Positions 22,501 through 32,836 of a stretch of DNA of 64,000 bases are shown piece after piece (the first letter of the stretch is position 1; the number at the start of each line of letters is the position of its first letter). Location of the stretch: the NCBI RefSeq assembly GCF_029962835.1, contig NC_080577.1, forward strand, positions 9,028,501 through 9,092,500, in the 5' to 3' direction. The notes beneath the pieces were generated by a model, which worked only from the letters and a program-made list of their open reading frames with translations, had not been told where the DNA came from and made no database searches. Made by a program: the position numbers and the translations under genes. Origin of the DNA: Magnolia sinica (taxonomy: Eukaryota; Streptophyta; Magnoliopsida; Magnoliales; Magnoliaceae).

Positions 22501-25500
22501 ATGACGTTGCAGAACACGGTGGTCGTGTCCACCAGAGAGGGAGTCTCTTTATCGCAGGTCAACTAGTGGATTGCGGATTGTTGCGGCCTTACTCCAGACA
22601 CCTACTCCATAAAGCCTATCGGTTATAATGATATATGGATTAAAGTCTGCCCAGATGTAAATCCGGAGCTTCTCGTAATGGCTGGTGTTTTACACCCTGA
22701 CGAATTGATTGTTAAAGTTCAAATGTGGGATGCTCTCTTCTTTCAACATGGAAGAGTTCTGGGTACTTATTTGGGGGGTCCCTCTTGAATTATGGTACGA
22801 AGATTTCCTTACTACAGCCATCTCAAAAATCAGTGCCCTGATAGAGCTGGATCAAAAGACGAAGATAGGTGAGGAATTGGGAGTAATCCGCGCCAAAATC
22901 AGTAGGAGAAAAGGAGAATCGATGCTGGTGCATTTAAAGGTGTTCGTGGAATATAGAGTGGTAGAACTCCCAGTGATCAGGGAGACAATGGAGGAACTTC
23001 ACCCAAGGTGGGGTGACGTCTGGAAGGCAGAAGGTCTGGAGGTGTAGCGTAGATTCTGCTACTCCGCTGAAGCACAGGATCGTCATCCAATAGCTGGCAT
23101 CCATCGGGAGACTCGCTGTACACTCGATGTCCCATCGCGTGCTACACGTAGCCCGCAAGATTTAGGCCCTTCACTTGAAAGATATCATCCAAATCCTAAT
23201 GCGCATGGCTCTCTCGCACGAGTGGAGCTAAGGTGTGGCGAGGAGACTGGTCCGATCTCTCGTGCGGACCCGATGCGGCCGGAGCGCTCTACAAGTGGCC
23301 TCGAGATCGGGTCCTCTTTTCGTGTAGAACCGATACGTATTTCGCCGCAGGTGTCCTTGGCGTACAAGACACGCGAGTGCATTAATTCCACTCACCAGCC
23401 ATCGGCGCGGGCAGAGAGTAATAACATGGGTTCAGCGTGTGAGACACGTGACGCGCGCTTTCCTTCCGCGTGCGAAATACATATTCGCAACAACTCCGTT
23501 CAGCTTTTGTCTCCTAATGCTGAGAGCAACAGAGGGACTCCTGCAGTCGCGACGCGTGTCTATGTCAGGGTCCCTAAATCATTTGGGATGTCCAAATGGG
23601 AGTCGGACAGTCTGATCTGTCAGTTGGGAGCGGGAACAGTGATGTCTTCAACGATCTCTATGGGGCAGGACCCTGATATGGGAGCAGGAAGGGAGCTGAC
23701 CCACGACTCTGTTAATTGCCAGCGGGTGGTAACTGAGGCGTACGGCGAGGAGGATGGTATGGTTTCGTCGGATTCATCTCGACTGATCTCCTTCAATCTT
23801 AACAGTCTCCCCCAGCCTGATCCAGTGGGTAGAAGCCTTATTCCCGTCTCGATTTCTTCGCCCCCATTGAAGCTACCGAGAAAGACCAGTTCCACATGTC
23901 CAGCTCCTCCAAACTTGAGACGGGACAAGCTCAATCCGGATTTGATAATGGCCGGCGAGTTTGATCATGCCTCGTGGGCAACGGATGGCCCCGATTCTCC
24001 TTCTTCCATCCCTTCCTCCTCGCTCCCAGAAAGGGACACTCTATCTGACCTAGATTTGCAAGCTCTGTTCCAAGACAGATGCGAGGATGAAATTTTGGAA
24101 GCAGAACCTTTACAGATTCGTACAGGTTGGTCGTCCGTAAAAGCAGGCACTGTGGATCAGAAGCTTATCGAGGCTGGGGAAAGGGCGAAGCTTCTTGACT
24201 CTATCCAGAGGAAAAAATGGGTGAAAAATGCCATCGGTAACGTGGGAAGGGCTCTTGGTTTATCTTTTGGCGATTGCCCGGAAGATTTTATTGCTTTGTT
24301 TCAGTGTGTCGAGTCTCGTGGGAGACCAATCACAAATCAGAGGTCCCCCAGAAGACGTCTTTCTAAGTCGTGCAGTAACAGGGAATTGCGACATCTCGCT
24401 GACAGACCTGCTCTTCTAGTCAGCAAAACGACGGATGTCGCTCCTCAGGTTCCTCGGGGCAGTGAAGTTACTCAATGAAAATCTTCTCGTGGAATGTAAG
24501 GGGTGTCGGATCAACGTAGAAGCGAAGACTCATTAAGGAGGCGTGTGGGAGGAGAAATCCGGATGTTATTTGTTTTCAGGAAACGAAGGTTCTGCAGATC
24601 GATAGTCGGCTTATGCGGTCGCTGTGGAAAGCTGTTGATGCCCCTTGGGTTTTACTGGAGGCAGTGGGTACAGCGGGGGGTATTTTGGTGGTGTGGAGAT
24701 CGGCTCAATGGCTCAAAGTGGACAGTTGGGTCGGGAAATACTCTGTTTTGGTTATCCTTCAAGATAAATCCTCTCAGTTCTGCTGCCTTATCTGTTCAGT
24801 TTATGGTCCGTCTGCGGACGCCCGCCGACAGGAATTTTTGCAAGAGCTCTCTAGGTCCAGGCAGAGGTATGCGGGGCCGTGTTGCTTTGTTGGAGATTTT
24901 AACGTCGTCAGATCAGCTGAGGAGAAATCCCATGGCCCGTAATCTATCCCCAGCTATGCGGGCCTTCTCGGCTTGGATTAACGATCTTCAGCTGATGGAT
25001 CTTCCCCTTTCTGGTGCTAGATATATGTGGACTAATGGTAGAGCGGACCCGATCTTCTGTAGATTGGACAGATTCTTGATTTCCCCAGATTGGCTGGATT
25101 TTTTCCCTTCTGCGAATCAGATGGCGCTTCCTAGAACCACATATGATCACCGTCCTTTACTCCTCTCGGTGGATGATCAGAATTGGGGCCCTAAGCCATT
25201 TAGATTTGAAAATTCTTGGTATAAGATTAATGGTTTCTCGCAGATGGTAGCCGATTGGTGGGAAGGTGGAAGGCTTCGCTGGTTATAGATTATCATGTAA
25301 GCTGAAGCGGCTGAAAGAGAAACTCAAGGTTTGGAATCAATCTATCCTCTGTAATAGGGATTCGGAGTCGGTCGCCCCCTGCTGGAAGACCTTCAAGCTC
25401 TTGATGCAAAAGCTGAGTCGGGTGACCTGCCTTCTGATTTCCTTCACAGACGTATTCAATTAATTCAAGCGATCTCAGCAAAAGCTCTGGAAAAAGAAAC

Positions 25501-28500
25501 GCAGTGGAGGCAGAGATCCAGGATTAGATGGCTCAAGGAAGGGGACTGCAATTCTAAATTTTTCCATGCCATTGCCAGTATGAACGCTAGAAGGAACAGA
25601 ATCAATAGCATGGTGATTGATGGGATTCGAATAGAGGACAGGGACAAAATTGCAGAAGAGGCGGTCGGGTTCTTCGAAGCCCAATTCCATGGTGAGAGAG
25701 TCGACAGGCCTACCTTGGATAACCTCCAATTTCCCTCTATCTCTGCTGTCGAGGCCAATTCGCTGGAAATTCCGTTCACTATGGATGAAATTTGGCAGGC
25801 TGTGGCTTCTCTTAGTGGGGATAGGGCCCCAGGCCCAGACGGTTTTCCCATTTCCTTTTTCCATAATTTCTGGGATTCTCTCAAAGGAGACCTGTGGGAC
25901 TTCTTCAATGAATTTCATCGAAGGGGCAAACTATCTAAGGGTCCAGGGGCCTCTTTCATTACGCTTATTCCTAAATCCCCTGGCGCAGCTGCTCTGAAGG
26001 ATTTCAGACCCATCAGCCTCCTTGGCGGGCCATACAAAATCCTAGCGAAGGTGTTAGCCACCAGATTAAATTCGATTATTGGGAAGCTTATCTCTGGAAA
26101 TCAGTGTGCTTTTATTCCAGGCAGGCAGATTGTGGACGGGGCTCTCATCGCTAATGAATGTCTTCATTCTGCTCACATTTCCGGATCCAAGTTTCTTATC
26201 TGTAAGCTTGACATTGAAAAGGCGTATGATCACGTTGATTGGGATTTCCTGCTTTATTTGTTGAAGAGAATTGAGTTTCGGTTCCAAATGGATCCAGTGG
26301 ATGGGAGAGTGTATTAGTTCGGCTCACTTCTCTATCCTCTTGAATGGCTCTCCCAAAGGCTTCTTCAAGAGCTTTAGGGGGCTGCGTCAGGGAGACCCTT
26401 TATCGCCCGCATTGTTCCTTTTTGTTGGAGAGGCTCTTTTCATATTATTATCCAAAGGTGAAGCGGAAGGTCTCTTTCGAGGAGTTAGAATCAGAGGCAT
26501 GGAAACTTCTATCTCGCATATACAATATGCGGATGACACGCTGGTGTTTTGTGAGGCGCATTCGGATTTTGTGGACAACTTATATGTTGCTTTCCGTTGT
26601 TTTAAAGCGGTTTCAGGATTGAAAGTGAACTTGGCCAAATCTAAGCTGTTCGGGGTCAATTTGGAGGCGAAAGAGCTGATAGATTATGCCTTCAAGCTGG
26701 GCTGCTCGACGGCAAATCTCCCCTCTTCTTTTGTGGGCCTGCCCCTATGTGTTGGGGTGCCCCCAAAATCTGCTTGGGATAAAGTGATCGGGCGGTTTGA
26801 ATCTTATCTCGCCAAATGGAAATGTCGCTTCCTTTCCCTTGGTGGTCGAGTTACTCTCGTGAAGGCGACTCTCTCCAATCTGCCGGTGCACCTCATGTCC
26901 ATCTTCAGATGTCCCGTTAGTATTATGAAGGCAGTGGACAAATTGCGGCGTGATTTTTTGTGGACTGGTAAATCTGAGACTGCTAAGTTTCACCTTGTCA
27001 AGTGGAACCAGCTGTGTTGCAGCTTTCAACAAGGGGGGGCTGGCATCAAAGACCTTAAGATCATGAACTCAGCTCTCTTAGGGAAATGGATCTGGAGGCT
27101 CGGGTGTGAAGAAGGGTCCCTTTGGAATCAGGTGATCAAGAAAAAATATGGCACCTCTCTGGGTGGATGGTGGTCTAAGTCCCCCCCTTCTTCTAAGGTC
27201 TCTGCCCTGTGGAAAGGAGTCTTCGCCATGCAAAAGCAGGTGTTAGAAGGGGTTATGTTTATCCCAGGCAAGGGTAATCGTATCTGTTTCTGGTTGGATA
27301 CTTGGTTAGGTGATTAGCCCCTTAAAGAAGTTTACCCTAATATCTTCCGTTTAGCAGAGTGTAAAGACATTTTGCTAAATAGGTGCGTTTCTTTTTCTGG
27401 TGGGGAAGCGGTGTGGAACGTGGTCTGCAGGCGACATCTTTTCGATTGAGAAGAGTTTGAGTTCATTAATCTGATGTCCGCCCTCCACTCTGTCAAGTTT
27501 CTCCCAAATGACGTTGACCGAATTTCCTGGAAATGGGACAAATCAGGTGTGTTCACGGTGAGATCCTTTTATCGGAATCTGACAGCTAACACTGCTACTC
27601 CTCCTACTGTTTCGCCGCTCATCTGGAAATGTGGGGCCCCTCCAAAAATCAGGATGTTCGGTTGGCTTGTGGGTCTCAAGAAAATTCTTACAATAGATAA
27701 CCTTAAGAAACGGGGAATGCCGCTGGTGAATGTTTGCAGCTGCTGCATGAAAAGGGAGGAATCAATTGATCACCTTCTTCTTCACTGTAGTTTCATCTCC
27801 TCCATCTAGTTGGAATTCTTCCTCTGTTTCAAGATAAGTTGGTGCAATCCTGATTCGGTGAATAGCATGTTATTGGCCTGGTTTGGGGTCTCCATGGACA
27901 AATCTAAGAAGCGGCTGTGGAGCATGGCGATTTTAGCTATCTGGTGGACCGTTTGGACTGAGAGAAACAATCGTTGTTTCCGCAACCTCTCCATCTATGT
28001 CTCCAATCTATCGCTGGGGTGAAGCGCCTGCTGATTGAGTGGGCAGCGGTGGATTCGAAGATTAAGGAGTCCGATCTGTTTTGTTTCAAAGCCTTGTGTG
28101 GTCCGCTTTCTCAGCGGACCGCCGCTGTTCCGTCCTTCTTTTTTTTGGGCTTTGCTTTTGTTTTTCTCTGCTCTTTTCCCTTTGTTTTTCTCCTCCCCTT
28201 TTAATGATATTTGGTCATCTTTCAAAAAAAATAATATTACAATACTTCACTAACAATATCATTAGTTGAATGGGTTGTCGCACATTTCACTACGACCTTA
28301 AATAACCAATAACTCTCAACTTCAAAATCTCAATAAATTTGGATCTAAAGTGCTACGGAAAGGGGATCCCTAATACGAGTGCCTGAGCACCTGATTCACG
28401 AGTGCCCGAGTACCTGATTCAGCTACTCTAGTTATTAGAAGGATCCAAGTATCATAGTGTGAAGACTTAGGAGAGAACTGGTAGCACTGTAGGCTGTGGA

Positions 28501-31475
28501 GGGGGTGATGTCTAATATGGGGAGGAAAAGGAGTTGCATCCCAGGGGGTAGTGAGAAGGAATGGTTACCTCACCTTCGGGAAAAAGGGTTACCTCAATGA
28601 GCATCTGAAAGTTCTGTGATGATTCAAAAGGCGTGGGTGAGGTATTCTCTGAAGGGGTAAGATTCAAGACTGGAGATGGACGGAGTTTGTCTTTGGCAGG
28701 GAATTTTGGGTTGGTAATCATACAATAGCCTAGAACTTTCTCTGTATTCATTCACTCTGCAGCCCCATCTCAACCAGCTTCTTCCCGATCTTCTCATTTT
28801 GGCAAGAAAGGAGCTATTTCTTTGAATGGAGAAGAAGAAGAAATGACCGTACTTCCCGGTGACATCTTGATCCGGGCTAGTTATGACAATCGTTTATAGG
28901 AATTCCAAGATGAAAAAGAAATGACCATCCTAAGAAGAAGAAGAAATGACCATAGCAAGAAGAAAAAAAAAAATGACATGAAATGACCATACTATTGACC
29001 ACACTAAGTAGAAGCATCGCATAAGGTGGTAAAGGAGTATGGAAGGCCTAATTTCATGGTCAACAACTTTGGTCTGCTTTCAAGAAGAAGAAGCATCACA
29101 CAAGGTGGCAAAGGGGTACGGAAGGCCTGACTTCAAGGTCAATGAATTTGGCCTGCTTTCAGGGAACCTTCATGATGTTAGTTAAGTGCTTCACAGAAGA
29201 ACTAAACATCCCCGATTTTTCATGGCATCTTGGTAAATTTGGATATGTCCTTGAGATGGTAGTGCCTAGACAAGATTAAAAAAAGGTTTCAGCCTATACA
29301 GTACCCTCTAGACAAGTATTGAGGGAGACCAATTCCTTAGCTTAATGACCCCGCCAAGGAAAGAATAACCAGGCCTTCTTTGTGCATGAACCATCATTAT
29401 CCATCACATCATCACACTCCCACAGATGCACTCATCTTTCTTTCATTTAAAAAAAAAGGTCATTCAGACCGATCACATCTTGCATAGAATTGTCCAGTCT
29501 TGGCCTGGAATCAGGGTAGACATATTGAATAACAAAGGATAGGCTAGGCTAGACCAAATATACCTTGTCCAATGAAAAGTTTGACACTGATCACAAAATA
29601 ATAATAACAATAATAATAATAATACACCAATAGGGATATTCTTGCTACGGGAGCGGATTAGGTGAGGCCCTTACCGTGGGGCCCACCTCGATGTATGTAT
29701 TCTACATCCACACCATCCATCCATTTTTCCAAATCATTTTAGGGGATGAGTCCAAAAATGAAACAGATCGAAATCCCAGGTGGACCATAAGCTGCTTTTG
29801 AATTTTTTTAAATAATTCTGAAAAACTTTAGTTTTGTAGTTCTCAACAGCAGCACAACTCAATGCACTGGTTGCACATGCTTTTCGCCGAGATCATCTAG
29901 CTCGTCAATGAGGGATTAACATACAGTTATGCATAGTGACAAACCTGAACCTCAAGGGGCAGGACCACCTCTGATTCGAAGACACGTGATTGTGGAGTTG
30001 CTTGTGTAGCCATTCAACACATCATACAATACTCCCACAAGACGTCTTGAAATTTCTCATGCCAATCCCGTTATCTTTTGGAGACTACATTAAGAGCTTA
30101 AAAGTTGTTTTATTGAAGGCTTCAGTAAGACCAATTGCACGTGCCTCTTGAAAATCACATTCAGAGTATCGTCCTAGCAATTTGATCAAAGGCTGGTAAA
30201 AGTGTAAAACGGTTTGCACATCTCTGGCTCGTTTGTCAACTAGCTGGTAGAGACATATCACTGCTAGGGGAACAGGCTTAGAACCCGCTTGTCATCCTTA
30301 ATGTTCCTTGGACGCAGGTTGCTCCAAGGTTGCTAAAAGAAGTGTAAAACAGACGGCCCAGATTTCTCATAGAAAAGGCCCGAGCATGAATTTAGAACGT
30401 CTATTAATGGAAACACATGGGATCGTATAAGAATCACTTCGATTGGATGGTCCTATTCTAAACATCTTATCAATAATCAAGAAAATGAACAATCAAGATT
30501 GATTATATGGAAAAGGTAATCATCAATTACAAATATGGGCTATCTACAAACTTTCAATTGCACGCCCCTCAAGAATCACATGGATTGCATGTTCCTAACC
30601 ATTTAGTCATGGCGAAGAAAATGGACAATCCAAATCAATTACGGGAAAAGGTCCAAACAGTTGACTCAGATTGTCCATCATTTAGCCCCAATCTTGACTG
30701 CATGTGCCCCCAAGAATCAGTTTGATCAGATGATCATAACCATCAGAGCAATGACCATGAAGATAGACAGCATGAAACAATGGTATTAACGATTGATCTG
30801 GAATGTCCATTGTGTGGGCCCACTTTTTTATTGCATGCACCTCTAAACTGGCACTTTGATCCGCCGATTGATTACTACTAAAACAAAGTGCCCAAATTGA
30901 TAACAACAGCAAAGGCAAACCATCAGTGGAGACAACCTTGGACTGTTTGCTCCTTTTAGGAATAACAACATCCAACCGTTGGCTAATAAAATGGACAGTC
31001 CAAACTCTAAATTGATTATAACAGAAGCCCAGGTTGTGCGAATTTTGGAAGAAGATGGTTTCTCGAGATAATTTCCTTTTCAAGTGAAAGTTTATAATTT
31101 CAAAACAAGAATGTTTTCAGGTAATCAAAGGTGCCTACTCCCACAATTCATTAAACCAATAATCGGCCGAGCACTTAATAGAGGAAACCCTGAAACCCTA
31201 GAAGAAGAAGAAGAAGAAGAAGACATACCAGTGTTAGGAGAGCCATTTTGGGCAGCAGCTTGAGATTCGCAAGAGAGGCTACTCAGTGGCATCATCGGCC
31301 TAATCTTCTTCTTCCGAAGCAACAGCAGCTTGGGAAAAGAGAGGGGCCCTGGACCCACCTTGAAAACCCCACAAGGAGATGATGATAGAAGGGGAGGCTT
31401 GGAGCTGAAATCCCCGCTAGAAGATGATGATAGAAGAGAGGGAGGGTTGGGGCCGTAGAAGAGAGACACTCCCAT
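14905..31475 (-). CDS. HISN5: Imidazoleglycerol-phosphate dehydratase (histidine biosynthesis), 8 coding exons
   Basis: Encodes EC 4.2.1.19, which dehydrates imidazole glycerol phosphate to imidazole acetol phosphate in the plastid histidine pathway. Exons (minus): 31475-31229, 21752-21628, 19633-19529, 19361-19269, 17850-17776, 16328-16266, 16056-15947, 14932-14905. They sum to 846 nt, 281 aa plus stop, with GT-AG borders and matching phases throughout. Exon 1 gives a Ser/Pro-rich, basic N-terminus that looks like a chloroplast transit peptide. The mature enzyme starts near [13 protein letters not shown]. The metal-binding motifs [12 protein letters not shown] and [12 protein letters not shown] are intact, as are [27 protein letters not shown] and the C-terminus SSKGVLSRS. 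Length is close to that of known plant IGPDs. Intron 1 (9476 bp) contains an antisense LINE. Nothing indicates a broken gene. Exon 1 rests on signal-like composition and phase, so it is less certain than exons 2-8. Confidence 0.93.
15947..16056 (-). CDS. HISN5: HISN5 exon 7 (second metal-binding motif)
   Basis: 110 nt, [20 protein letters not shown] then [16 protein letters not shown] and two bases of a split serine codon. Donor GTATGT. Confidence 0.95.
16266..16328 (-). CDS. HISN5: HISN5 exon 6
   Basis: 63 nt, [20 protein letters not shown] plus Q. Acceptor TTCTAAG, donor GTGATG. Confidence 0.95.
17512..17559. repeat. (TA)n microsatellite in HISN5 intron 5
   Basis: About 24 TA units. Confidence 0.97.
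17776..17850 (-). CDS. HISN5: HISN5 exon 5
   Basis: 75 nt, [17 protein letters not shown] then RVGTYDTQ. Acceptor ATTTCAG, donor GTAATT. Confidence 0.95.
18121..18808. mobile_element. Non-autonomous hAT element in HISN5 intron 4
   Basis: Ends taggtatgtaaatgg and ccattgccagcccta are imperfect inverted repeats, flanked by an exact 8-bp duplication atcaccac (18113-18120 and 18809-18816). The interior is AT-rich with repeated ggatatccg/cggataatcgg motifs and no transposase. A related segment occurs at about 33650-34130. Confidence 0.88.
18872..18980. mobile_element. Small fold-back MITE-like sequence
   Basis: gtgtgtttgattgaaccaaat on the left pairs with atttggtgcaaccaaatgca on the right. About 110 bp, within HISN5 intron 4. 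The target duplication is unclear. Confidence 0.5.
19269..19361 (-). CDS. HISN5: HISN5 exon 4
   Basis: 93 nt, [18 protein letters not shown] then [13 protein letters not shown]. Acceptor TTGCAG, donor GTATAA. Confidence 0.95.
19462..19499. repeat. (CA)n microsatellite in HISN5 intron 3
   Basis: CA dinucleotides on the plus strand, (GT)n in the sense of the gene. Confidence 0.9.
19529..19633 (-). CDS. HISN5: HISN5 exon 3 (metal-binding motif)
   Basis: 105 nt encoding [14 protein letters not shown] then [21 protein letters not shown]. The HHTNED cluster binds the catalytic manganese in this family. Donor GTGATG. The following intron is only 167 bp and holds a (GT)n run. Confidence 0.96.
20083..20185 (-). 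mobile_element. tRNA-like SINE fragment in HISN5 intron 2
   Basis: Minus strand: TTAGATGGGCTGGTAGAGAG (A-box-like) and AGGGTTCAATCCCTGG (B-box-like), followed by a C-rich and then A-rich 3' end. No target duplication was found, and it is not an intact tRNA. Confidence 0.5.
20454..20637. repeat. Diverged tandem duplication, about 92 bp x 2
   Basis: Each unit carries atcaRtatggtgcYgtgtc then tgacaSaatacat and a cat-ttggtatca stretch. It lies in HISN5 intron 2. Confidence 0.75.
20640..20990 (-). pseudogene. LINE fragment: zinc-binding C-terminus
   Basis: The minus strand reads [17 protein letters not shown], then [19 protein letters not shown] and LWRSLG, the zf-RVT pattern (C...DHLLxHC) of an L1-type LINE. 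It is short, with no full domain and no ends, and lies in HISN5 intron 2. Confidence 0.65.
21628..21752 (-). CDS. HISN5: HISN5 exon 2
   Basis: 125 nt. Acceptor TTTTCAG, then [15 protein letters not shown]...IPFLDHMLD, donor GTGAGT. The phase matches the single base left by exon 1. Four substitutions seen relative to the usual plant motif (e.g. CSTD before IPFLDHML) look conservative. Confidence 0.95.
22075..24478 (+). pseudogene. LINE ORF1 (RRM remnant, DUF4283-like, disordered C-terminal region)
   Basis: Starts in mid-RRM ([29 protein letters not shown]). The frame shifts near 22250; an in-frame TAG at about 22564 and a second shift follow before [12 protein letters not shown] (22770-22800). 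From 22709 to 24478 one frame runs with a single TAG at 23045-23047. The 23222-24478 part (418 aa from its first Met) is Ser/Pro/Arg-rich, low in predicted structure, and I recognise no domain in it; it lies where the ORF1 C-terminal region should be. The terminal TGA overlaps the ORF2 ATG. Confidence 0.8.
24475..28022 (+). pseudogene. LINE ORF2 (endonuclease, reverse transcriptase, zinc-binding)
   Basis: Begins [12 protein letters not shown], typical for plant L1 ORF2. The endonuclease part shows [21 protein letters not shown] and, after a frame change, YDHRPLLL. Reverse transcriptase motifs are [69 protein letters not shown], and the catalytic QYADDTLVF at about 26525. The C-terminal zinc-binding domain shows [14 protein letters not shown] and [10 protein letters not shown] at about 27630-27800. 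Breaks: TAG at 24517-24519, a frame change before 24945, TAG near 25285, a frame change near 26280, TAG at 27316, TGA near 27448 and TAG near 27808. No RNase H follows. Confidence 0.9.
28250..30050. other. HISN5 intron 1, 5' part: spacer with small repeats
   Basis: No gene. It includes a 23-bp tandem pair (28375-28397 and 28398-28420), GAA-rich sequence with repeated gaaatgacca (28830-28990), and a tandem duplication of about 79 bp (about 29004-29082 and 29083-29163, sharing ggaaggcct). A MITE fragment (accgtggggcccacctcgat) lies at about 29650-29830. Confidence 0.6.
30060..31010. repeat. Degenerate tandem array, unit roughly 130-150 bp, in HISN5 intron 1
   Basis: Repeated block order: tgca(c/t)g(t/c)(c/g)cc(t/c) with aagaatca, then gat-ggat-gtcctaac-att, then aaaatggacaatc and attgtccat. 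Recognisable copies start near 30130, 30410, 30555, 30697 and 30832. Similarity is low, so the unit length is approximate. Confidence 0.55.
31229..31475 (-). CDS. HISN5: HISN5 exon 1 (transit peptide)
   Basis: Starts [13 protein letters not shown] and ends ...[11 protein letters not shown] plus one base before donor GTATGTC. It is rich in Ser, Pro, Leu, Arg and Lys and poor in acidic residues, as expected for plastid import. The open frame past the donor (poly-Ser) is intron. Confidence 0.78.
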
Positions 31476-31860
31476 CTCTCACTCGCGCACCTGCTCCTCT
31501 ACTATCTCTACCCGCCAGCAACGTGAAAGAGTCTGGGGCTCGTTTGGGAGAGCGGCTTCGGTGGATACCCGAACCCACCGAGGTGGGTGCATACCTGACT
31601 GTGGGACCCAGCTTTATGTACGTATCTTACACCTACGCCGTCCATACGTTTCTCCATATCATTTTAGAGAATGATCCCGAAAATTCAGCATATCTAAATA
31701 TCAAGTGAACCACGCCACAGGAAACTACTGTCAGCCACACCACACGAAACAGCGGGAATTGAACGCCCGTCATTGGAAACTTTGTGGGGCCACCAAAGTT
31801 TTGCATCACGATGATATTTCTGCCTACAGTTAGGCCCGTTTGAGAGCCTGGATTCAGAAC
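31476..31860. promoter_or_regulatory. HISN5 upstream region, with MITE fragment close to the start
   Basis: Immediately upstream of the HISN5 ATG (minus strand). A Ser/CT-type leader runs to about 31555, then a fragment of the MITE module (ggtgggtgcatacctgactg, ctacgccgtccat) begins. No clear TATA box was identified, so the core promoter is not placed. Confidence 0.35.
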
Positions 31861-31869
31861 CCCTTAGGG

Positions 31870-32408
31870 GGAAACGGATTGGCTACTCCCCCTGACACTA
31901 GCCCCGGAGCTGGTGGTCGGTGCTCTGTGGGCCCCACCATGATGTATGTGTTTCATCCATTCCGTTCATCCATTTTAAAATATCATTTTATGTCTTTATC
32001 CCAAAAATGAGAGGGATATAAATCTCAAATGGATCACACCACAGGAAAAAAATAGTGATTGGATATCCATCATTTAAATCCTCCTAAGGCCTGATGTACA
32101 GTTTATTTGAAATCCAATCCGTTTATTAAGTCATAAAGACCCAGATGAAGGGAGAAAACAAAGATCAACTTGATCCAATACTTTTATGGCCCCCAAAAAG
32201 TTTTTAACGGTCGAAGTTCATTAAACACTCTTTCCTGTAATGTGGTCCACTTGAGATTGGGATATACCTCGTTTTTAGTCTATTACCATAAATTGATCTT
32301 GAAAAATAGATAGACGAAATGGATGAAACACATACATCATGATGGGCCCACAGAGCACCGACCACCAGCTCCGGGGCTGGTGTTAGGGGGAGTAGCCAAT
32401 CCGTTTCC
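31870..32408. mobile_element. MULE-type fold-back MITE with 9-bp target duplication
   Basis: The left end ggaaacggattggctactcc is the exact inverse of the right end ggagtagccaatccgtttcc. The arms pair almost along the whole element (ggagctggtggtcggtgctc on the left). It is flanked by cccttaggg at 31861-31869 and 32409-32417. No coding capacity. Confidence 0.9.
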
Positions 32409-32414
32409 CCCTTA

Positions 32415-32833
32415 GGGCCAGTTTGGCCGGGTGGATTGGAAGGGATTGAATGGTTTTAGGGTGGATGGCATGGATTTCAAGGTAACGAGGATGTTGCCAG
32501 TGGATTGTCTTAAGATCCATGGGATTACTGTATCCCGGTATTGCTATATCACCTCTGTTTGGTGCGCCCGGCCAATCCCGGGATTAAACCTTCCCATCCC
32601 TTCCAATCCCTCGAACCAAACCCGTCCCTGGCAAATTTGAACGGATTAGGGTGGATTGGATGGGATTTGAAGGTAATGATAGTGTTGTCAGTGGATTGTC
32701 TTAAGATCCAAGGGATTGTCATATCCCGGATCAGATCACCCGTTTGCTTGGCACGCACGGCCAATCCCAGGGTTTAACCTCCAATCCCTTCCTATACCAG
32801 CCAATCCCTTCCAATCCACCGCCAAACGGGTCC
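32415..32833. mobile_element. Dimeric PIF/Harbinger MITE, copy 2 (inverted relative to copy 1)
   Basis: Ends gggccagtttggccgg and cgccaaacgggtcc, flanked by TTA (32412-32414 and 32834-32836). Two internal units meet near 32625; the junction ccgtccctggcaaatttgaa is the reverse complement of the junction in copy 1. Its left border lies inside the target duplication of the neighbouring MULE MITE. Confidence 0.85.
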
Positions 32834-32836
32834 TTA

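Larger units (their letters stand above)
22061..28229 (+). mobile_element. L1-type LINE, 5'-truncated, antisense in HISN5 intron 1
   Basis: 6169 bp. A 20-bp target duplication (22041-22060 aataatatttaaatacttca; 28230-28249) matches at 18 of 20. The element begins inside the RRM of ORF1, so it is 5'-truncated. It encodes the rest of ORF1, then ORF2 with endonuclease, reverse transcriptase and zinc-binding domains, a T/C-rich 3' UTR ending ggtcatctttc, and an A7 tail. Several stops and frameshifts make it inactive. It occupies about two thirds of the host intron in the opposite orientation to the gene. Confidence 0.92.

Noticed and set aside
31125..31228. Continuation of HISN5 exon 1 frame as poly-Ser to 31125
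   Set aside because: It starts at a GTATGT donor and reads a (GAA)n repeat; the phase into exon 2 fits only if this is intron.
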